Shown here: positions 60,132 through 64,000 of the stretch, one piece after another | Position numbering within the stretch: position 1 is the first letter of the stretch | Layout of the letters: every line of letters starts with the position of its first letter | From: Nonomuraea harbinensis | GTDB taxonomy: Bacteria > Actinomycetota > Actinomycetes > Streptosporangiales > Streptosporangiaceae | Assembly (NCBI RefSeq): GCF_019396385.1 | Contig: NZ_JAHKRN010000025.1 | Coordinates: 1 to 64,000, forward strand | Reading direction: 5' to 3' | Length of the DNA: 64,000 nucleotides | Position numbers and translations under genes: made by a program | Notes under the pieces: generated by a model | What the model was told of the DNA's origin: nothing | Databases searched by the model: none | The model's input: the letters and a program-made list of their open reading frames with translations, nothing else

Positions 60132-60147
60132 TGAATGGATCCATTCA
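60132..60147. promoter_or_regulatory. hut operator TGAATG-N4-CATTCA at the M20 gene
   Basis: TGAATG-GATC-CATTCA, perfect dyad, ending 1 nt before a TAGAGT -10 box (60149-60154). The same half-sites as at 54525. A repressor here would block the promoter. Confidence 0.75.
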
Positions 60148-60160
60148 CTAGAGTGTGTTC

Positions 60161-61645
60161 ATGCTCGACGCACTCGCGCACGTGGGGCGCGACCCCGCCA
60201 CCGGCGGCTATGTCCGGGACGCCTGGTCCGACGCGGATCTCGAACTGCGCGGCTGGTTCGCCGGCGAGTCGGCGCGCAGGGGGCTGGATCTGAACGAGGA
60301 CCGCAACGGCAACCTGTGGGCCTGGTGGGGCGACCCGTCCGGGGAGCCGGGCGTGGTCGCCGGGAGCCACCTCGACTCCGTCCGCCAGGGCGGGGCGTAC
60401 GACGGGCCGCTGGGTGTGGTGTCCGCCTTCGCCGCCCTCGACCTGCTGCGCGAACGGGGGTTCCGGCCGGGGCGGCCGGTCGGGGTCGCGTGTTTCACCG
60501 ACGAGGAGGGCGCCAGGTTCGGTGTGCCGTGCGTGGGGTCGCGGCTGCTCACCGGGGTGCTGGCGCCGGAGCGGGCGCTCGGGCTGACCGACGACCGCGG
60601 CGACACCCTGGCCGACGTGCTCACCAGGGCGGGACGCGACCCGCGCGGGCTCGGGCCCGACCCGGAGACGCTGGCCACCGTGGGGGCGTTCGTCGAGCTC
60701 CACGTCGAGCAGGGCAGGGCGCTGGCGGCGCTGGACCGGCCCGTCGGGGCGGGGCTCTCGATCTGGCCGCACGGGCGGTGGCGGTTCGACCTCCGCGGGC
60801 GGGCCGACCACGCGGGCACCACCCGGCTGACGGACCGCGACGACCCGATGCTCCTGCTGGCCCGCCTGGTGCTGTCCGCCCGCTCGGCCGCCGCCCGTCA
60901 CGAGGCGCTGGCCACCGTCGGCAAGGTCCTGGTCACCCCCAACAACGCCAACGCCATCCCGGGCCACGTCGCCGCCTGGCTCGACGCCCGCGGGCCCACC
61001 GAGGAGAGCGTCCGCGCCCTCGTACGAGACCTGTACGACCAGCTCACCGACGACACCCCACCCGGCACCACCGGGGAAAGAATCGAGAGCCCCTCGGGAG
61101 AGATTCCCGGAGCGGGAGAGATCCCTCCCGGATGGGGGGTGAACCCCTCCGGAGGAGGGGGGTTTCCCGGGGAGAGCGCGAGTTCTCGCGCGAACATGAC
61201 TTTCCCCGAAGGGGGAGGGGTCCCTTCGGGAGGTGGCGCTGACCCCTCGGGAAGCGGGGGTTTTCGCGGGGGGAGCGCGAGTTTCCCTGGAGGGGGCGAA
61301 GCCCCTGCCGGAGGGGGTGCGAACCTCTCTGGAGGGGGTGAGGGGTCTCCCGGGCGGGGTGGGAGGCGTGCGGTGGAGGTGCGGGAGGAGTCGTGGACGC
61401 CGCTTGTGGAGTTCGAGCGGGGGTTGCGGGAGCGGGTCGCGAGGGCGGCGGGGGAGGTGCCGGTGCTGGCGACCGGGGCCGGGCATGATGCCGGGATCCT
61501 CGCCGCCGCGGGGGTGCCGGCGGCGATGCTGTTCGTACGGAACCCCACCGGCGTGTCCCACGCGCCGGAAGAGCATGCCGAGGAGGCAGACTGCCGGGCG
61601 GGTGTGATCGCGCTCGCCGACGTGCTGGAGGAGTTGTGCCGCTGA
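60161..61645 (+). CDS. M20-family amidohydrolase of the hut cluster with Gly-rich insertion
   Basis: 494 aa. M20/carbamoylase fold: SHLDSVRQGGAYDGPLGVVSAF (metal His/Asp), CFTDEEGARFG (metal Glu), HVEQGRAL (His-x-Glu), and the lid DHAGTTRLTDRDDP. Between about residues 301 and 405 lies a Gly/Pro/Ser-rich insertion that the family lacks. It is in the hut region with hutF, whose product N-formylglutamate needs a deformylase; this enzyme is the likely candidate. ATG 60161 is 6 nt after TAGAGT. Confidence 0.8.
   Translation: MLDALAHVGRDPATGGYVRDAWSDADLELRGWFAGESARRGLDLNEDRNGNLWAWWGDPSGEPGVVAGSHLDSVRQGGAYDGPLGVVSAFAALDLLRERGFRPGRPVGVACFTDEEGARFGVPCVGSRLLTGVLAPERALGLTDDRGDTLADVLTRAGRDPRGLGPDPETLATVGAFVELHVEQGRALAALDRPVGAGLSIWPHGRWRFDLRGRADHAGTTRLTDRDDPMLLLARLVLSARSAAARHEALATVGKVLVTPNNANAIPGHVAAWLDARGPTEESVRALVRDLYDQLTDDTPPGTTGERIESPSGEIPGAGEIPPGWGVNPSGGGGFPGESASSRANMTFPEGGGVPSGGGADPSGSGGFRGGSASFPGGGEAPAGGGANLSGGGEGSPGRGGRRAVEVREESWTPLVEFERGLRERVARAAGEVPVLATGAGHDAGILAAAGVPAAMLFVRNPTGVSHAPEEHAEEADCRAGVIALADVLEELCR
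61060..61375 (+). repeat. Gly/Pro/Ser-rich repeat insertion inside the M20 gene
   Basis: About 315 bp of short degenerate units (GGAGGGGG, CCCTCGGGAG and GCGCGAGTTT recur), codes for about 105 residues rich in Gly (many GGG) and Ser. It interrupts the enzyme where the lid returns to the catalytic domain. Frame is kept. Confidence 0.8.
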
Positions 61646-61694
61646 ATCACCGGTGGTTCCCGGATGGTCCGGCTGATGACGTGGCGGAGGAGCT

Positions 61695-63017
61695 GTGTCG
61701 CTGATCTACTGGTGTGAGCAGGCGTGGCTGCCCGAAGGCGTGGCCGACGGCGTGCTGGTGGAGGTCGAGGGGGCGAGGATCGCCGGTGTCACCAGAGGGG
61801 AGCCCGGCGGGGCGCGGCGTCTGGCGGGGCTGACGATTCCCGGGCTGGCCAACGCGCACTCCCACGCCTTCCACCGGGCGCTGCGCGCCGCCACGCAGAA
61901 GGGCCGGGGTGACTTCTGGACCTGGCGTGACCGTATGTACGAGGTCGCCGACCGGCTCGATCCCGATGCCTACCTGAGGCTGGCGCGGGCGGTGTACGCC
62001 GAGATGGCGCTGGCCGGGGTCACCTGCGTGGGCGAGTTCCACTACCTGCACCATGGTTCCGGCGGGACCCCGTACGAGGACCGCAACGCGATGGGGCACG
62101 CGCTGATCACGGCGGCCCGCGAGGCGGGGCTGCGCATCGCGCTGATCGACGCCTGCTACGTGTCCGGCGGTCCCGGCGGCGCGCTGGCGGGCACGCAGCT
62201 GCGGTTCGGCGACGGCGACGCCGGCGGGTGGGCGGCGCGGGCGGAGGAGCTGGCCGCCGCGTACGGGGGAACGCCGGGCGTGCGGATCGGCGCGGCGATC
62301 CACTCGGTGCGCGCCGTGCCGCCCGAGCAGATGCCGGTGGTGGTGGAGTTCTCCCACCGGCACGCCGCGCCGCTGCACGCGCACGTCTCCGAGCAGCGGG
62401 CCGAGAACGCCGCGTGCGAGGCGGCGTACGCGGCCTCGCCCGTGCGGGTGCTGCACGAGCACGGGGCGCTGGGCCCGCGCTCGACGGCCGTACACGCCAC
62501 CCATCTGTCGGAGGCGGACATCGAGCTGCTCGGCAGCTCGCGCACCCATCTGTGCATGTGCCCGACGACCGAGCGGGAGCTGGCCGACGGGATCGGGCCG
62601 GCGCGCGAGGTGTTCGACCGCGGGTCGCCGATGACGCTCGGCTCCGACAGCCACGCGGTGATCGACCTGTTCGAGGAGGCGCGCGCCGTCGAGCTGAACG
62701 CGCGGCTCGCCACCGAGCGGCGCGGCCACTGGTCCGCCGCCGAGCTGCTCGGCGCCGCCACCGCCGCGGGCCACACCTCGCTCGGCTTCCCGGACGCGGG
62801 GCTGCTGGTGCCGGGCGCCTGGGCCGACCTGGTGACGGTACGGATGGACACGGTACGGACGGCGGGCGCGTCCGGGCTGGAGGCGGTGGCGTTCGCGGCG
62901 ACGGCGGCCGACGTGCGCACGGTGATCTCGGGCGGCCGCCGGATCGTGGACGAGGGCAGGCACGTGCTCGGCGACGTGGGCGCGCTGCTGGCCGAGGCGA
63001 TGGAGGAGTTGCGGTGA
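61695..63017 (+). CDS. hutF: Formimidoylglutamate deiminase
   Basis: 440 aa amidohydrolase. Metal site in IPGLANAHSHAFHRALR, further His in VGEFHYLHH, HAHVSEQ and the Asp in GSDSHAVIDLFEEAR. Deaminates formiminoglutamate to N-formylglutamate. GTG 61695 with GGAGGAG upstream; follows the M20 gene by 49 bp and overlaps hutI by 4 nt. Confidence 0.92.
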   Translation: MSLIYWCEQAWLPEGVADGVLVEVEGARIAGVTRGEPGGARRLAGLTIPGLANAHSHAFHRALRAATQKGRGDFWTWRDRMYEVADRLDPDAYLRLARAVYAEMALAGVTCVGEFHYLHHGSGGTPYEDRNAMGHALITAAREAGLRIALIDACYVSGGPGGALAGTQLRFGDGDAGGWAARAEELAAAYGGTPGVRIGAAIHSVRAVPPEQMPVVVEFSHRHAAPLHAHVSEQRAENAACEAAYAASPVRVLHEHGALGPRSTAVHATHLSEADIELLGSSRTHLCMCPTTERELADGIGPAREVFDRGSPMTLGSDSHAVIDLFEEARAVELNARLATERRGHWSAAELLGAATAAGHTSLGFPDAGLLVPGAWADLVTVRMDTVRTAGASGLEAVAFAATAADVRTVISGGRRIVDEGRHVLGDVGALLAEAMEELR

Positions 63018-64000
63018 CCACGACGCTGATCGACGGGATCGGGCTGCTCTACACGGGCGACCCGGAGCGTGAGGAGATCGAGGGCGCCGCCCTGGTGATC
63101 GAGGACGGCCTGGTCGCCTGGACGGGGGAGGCCGGGCAGGCCCCCGACGCCGACGCGCGGGTGGACATCGCGGGCCGGGGCGTCGTGCCCGGGTTCGTCG
63201 ACAGCCACGCGCACCTGGTGTTCGCGGGCGACCGGACGGCCGAGTTCCAGGCCCGGATGTCCGGCGAGAGGTACACCGGCGGCGGCATCCGCACCACGGT
63301 CGCCGCCACCCGCGCCGCGAGCGACGCCGAGCTGGCCGTCCGCGCCGCCGCGCTGGTGGCCGAGATGAACGCGCAGGGCACCACCACCGTGGAGATCAAG
63401 AGCGGCTACGGGCTGACCGTCGAGGACGAGCGCCGCTCGCTGGAGATCGCCACGACGCTGACCGACGAGACCACGTTCCTCGGCGCGCACGTGGTGCCCG
63501 CCGGCGCCGATCCCGACGCGTACGTGCGGCTCGTCACCGGCGACATGCTCCGGGCGTGCGCGCCGTACGCGAGATGGGTGGACGTGTTCTGCGAGCGCGG
63601 CGCGTTCGACGGAGACCAGACCAGGGAGATCCTCACCGCCGGCATGAAGGCGGGGCTGCGCGCCAGGGTGCACGCCGGCCAGCTCGGCGAGGGCCCTGGG
63701 GTGCGGATCGCGTGCGAGCTGGGCGCCGCGTCGGCCGACCACTGCACCCACCTGACCAGCGCCGACGTGGACGCGCTCGCCTCGTCGGGCACGGTCGCGA
63801 CGCTGCTGCCCGGGGCCGAGTTCTCCACCTGCTCCCCGTACCCCGACGCCAGGAGGCTGATCGACGCGGGGGTGAGCGTCGCGCTGGCCACCGACTGCAA
63901 CCCGGGCTCCTCGTACACCTCGTCGATGCCGTTCTGTGTGGCGCTCGCCGTGCGGGAGATGCGGATGACGCCGCTGGAGGCGATCAGGGCGGCCACCGCG
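63014..64000 (+). CDS. hutI: Imidazolonepropionase, truncated by the window end
   Basis: 329 codons present, open to the edge. Metal His pair in VPGFVDSHAHLVFAGDR, IKSGYGLTVEDE, HAGQLGEGPGVRIACELGAASADHCTHL and ATDCNPGSSYTSSMPF. Hydrolyses imidazolonepropionate to formiminoglutamate, the third histidine step. GTG 63014 overlaps hutF stop; about 60 residues of the usual ~400 are missing on the right. Confidence 0.93.
   Translation, partial: MTTTLIDGIGLLYTGDPEREEIEGAALVIEDGLVAWTGEAGQAPDADARVDIAGRGVVPGFVDSHAHLVFAGDRTAEFQARMSGERYTGGGIRTTVAATRAASDAELAVRAAALVAEMNAQGTTTVEIKSGYGLTVEDERRSLEIATTLTDETTFLGAHVVPAGADPDAYVRLVTGDMLRACAPYARWVDVFCERGAFDGDQTREILTAGMKAGLRARVHAGQLGEGPGVRIACELGAASADHCTHLTSADVDALASSGTVATLLPGAEFSTCSPYPDARRLIDAGVSVALATDCNPGSSYTSSMPFCVALAVREMRMTPLEAIRAATA

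Overview
This 64 kb window reads as chromosome of a high-GC actinomycete. The genes are densely packed and GC-rich at third codon positions, many start with GTG, and starts often overlap the preceding stop (ATGA or GTGA). Marker families are actinobacterial: DUF3039, DUF2017, DUF3618, DUF6286/AmaP, the Mec/CysO/CysM cysteine pathway, DUF4331 and a CU044_5270-type protein. The overall flavour suggests Streptosporangiales (Nonomuraea-like), but no marker in the window fixes the genus. A recurring signature is a TANNNT-like -10 box ending 6 or 7 nt before ATG or GTG, which implies many leaderless transcripts.

Layout. 1-8.1 kb: end of a TetR gene, an LPMTG surface protein, an AlgH-like protein, a TetR/DHA2-MFS efflux pair, a DUF3039 protein, a second MFS protein, a membrane protein and a DEAD-type helicase. 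8.2-12.0 kb: a STAS antagonist and an ECF sigma operon, followed by an intact IS701-like element (10119-11522, CTAA target duplication) that has split this operon from its terminator, then a decayed nucleotidyltransferase gene. 12.1-17.3 kb: VapBC-like pair, divergent NAD salvage genes (pncA, pncB), then clpS-DUF2017-mec-cysO-cysM. 17.3-23.2 kb: DUF3352 protein with a Q/G/Y-rich tail, thioesterase, then murI-MBL-rph-rdgB.

23.2-34.2 kb: a membrane-anchored sulfite-oxidase-type molybdoenzyme; a Tox-PL polymorphic toxin with an Imm35/YrhB-like immunity gene; an ABC permease/ATPase pair with a NarL-type two-component system; and a 2-hydroxyacid dehydrogenase. 34.2-38.2 kb: an unusual short-variable-arm tRNA with anticodon UAG, overlapped at its 5' end by an HNH endonuclease gene; then peroxiredoxin, DUF3618, a D-threonine-aldolase-like enzyme and DUF6286-AmaP.

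38.2-46.4 kb: a tandem glycine riboswitch controlling gcvT-gcvH-sdaA (glycine to serine to pyruvate), then a gamma-glutamylation operon (GlnA-like synthetase, aldehyde dehydrogenase, SDR, class I amidohydrolase) with a divergent GntR regulator. 46.5-52.6 kb: a membrane protein, an AbiEii-like nucleotidyltransferase with a small partner, and a DUF4331-TPR-NicO module whose transporter has a (Gly-His)15 loop. 52.7-64 kb: an ABC exporter behind a near-consensus promoter with two operators; histidine-utilisation genes hutU, an M20 amidohydrolase, hutF and hutI (cut by the window end), two of whose promoters share a TGAATG-N4-CATTCA operator; and, inserted among them, an RpiR regulator, an SDR and a PadR/DrrAB-type ABC operon.

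The most unusual elements are the HNH/tRNA overlap, the toxin-immunity pair, the split operon around the IS, the AbiEii-like pair, the hut operators and the Gly-rich insertion inside the M20 enzyme.
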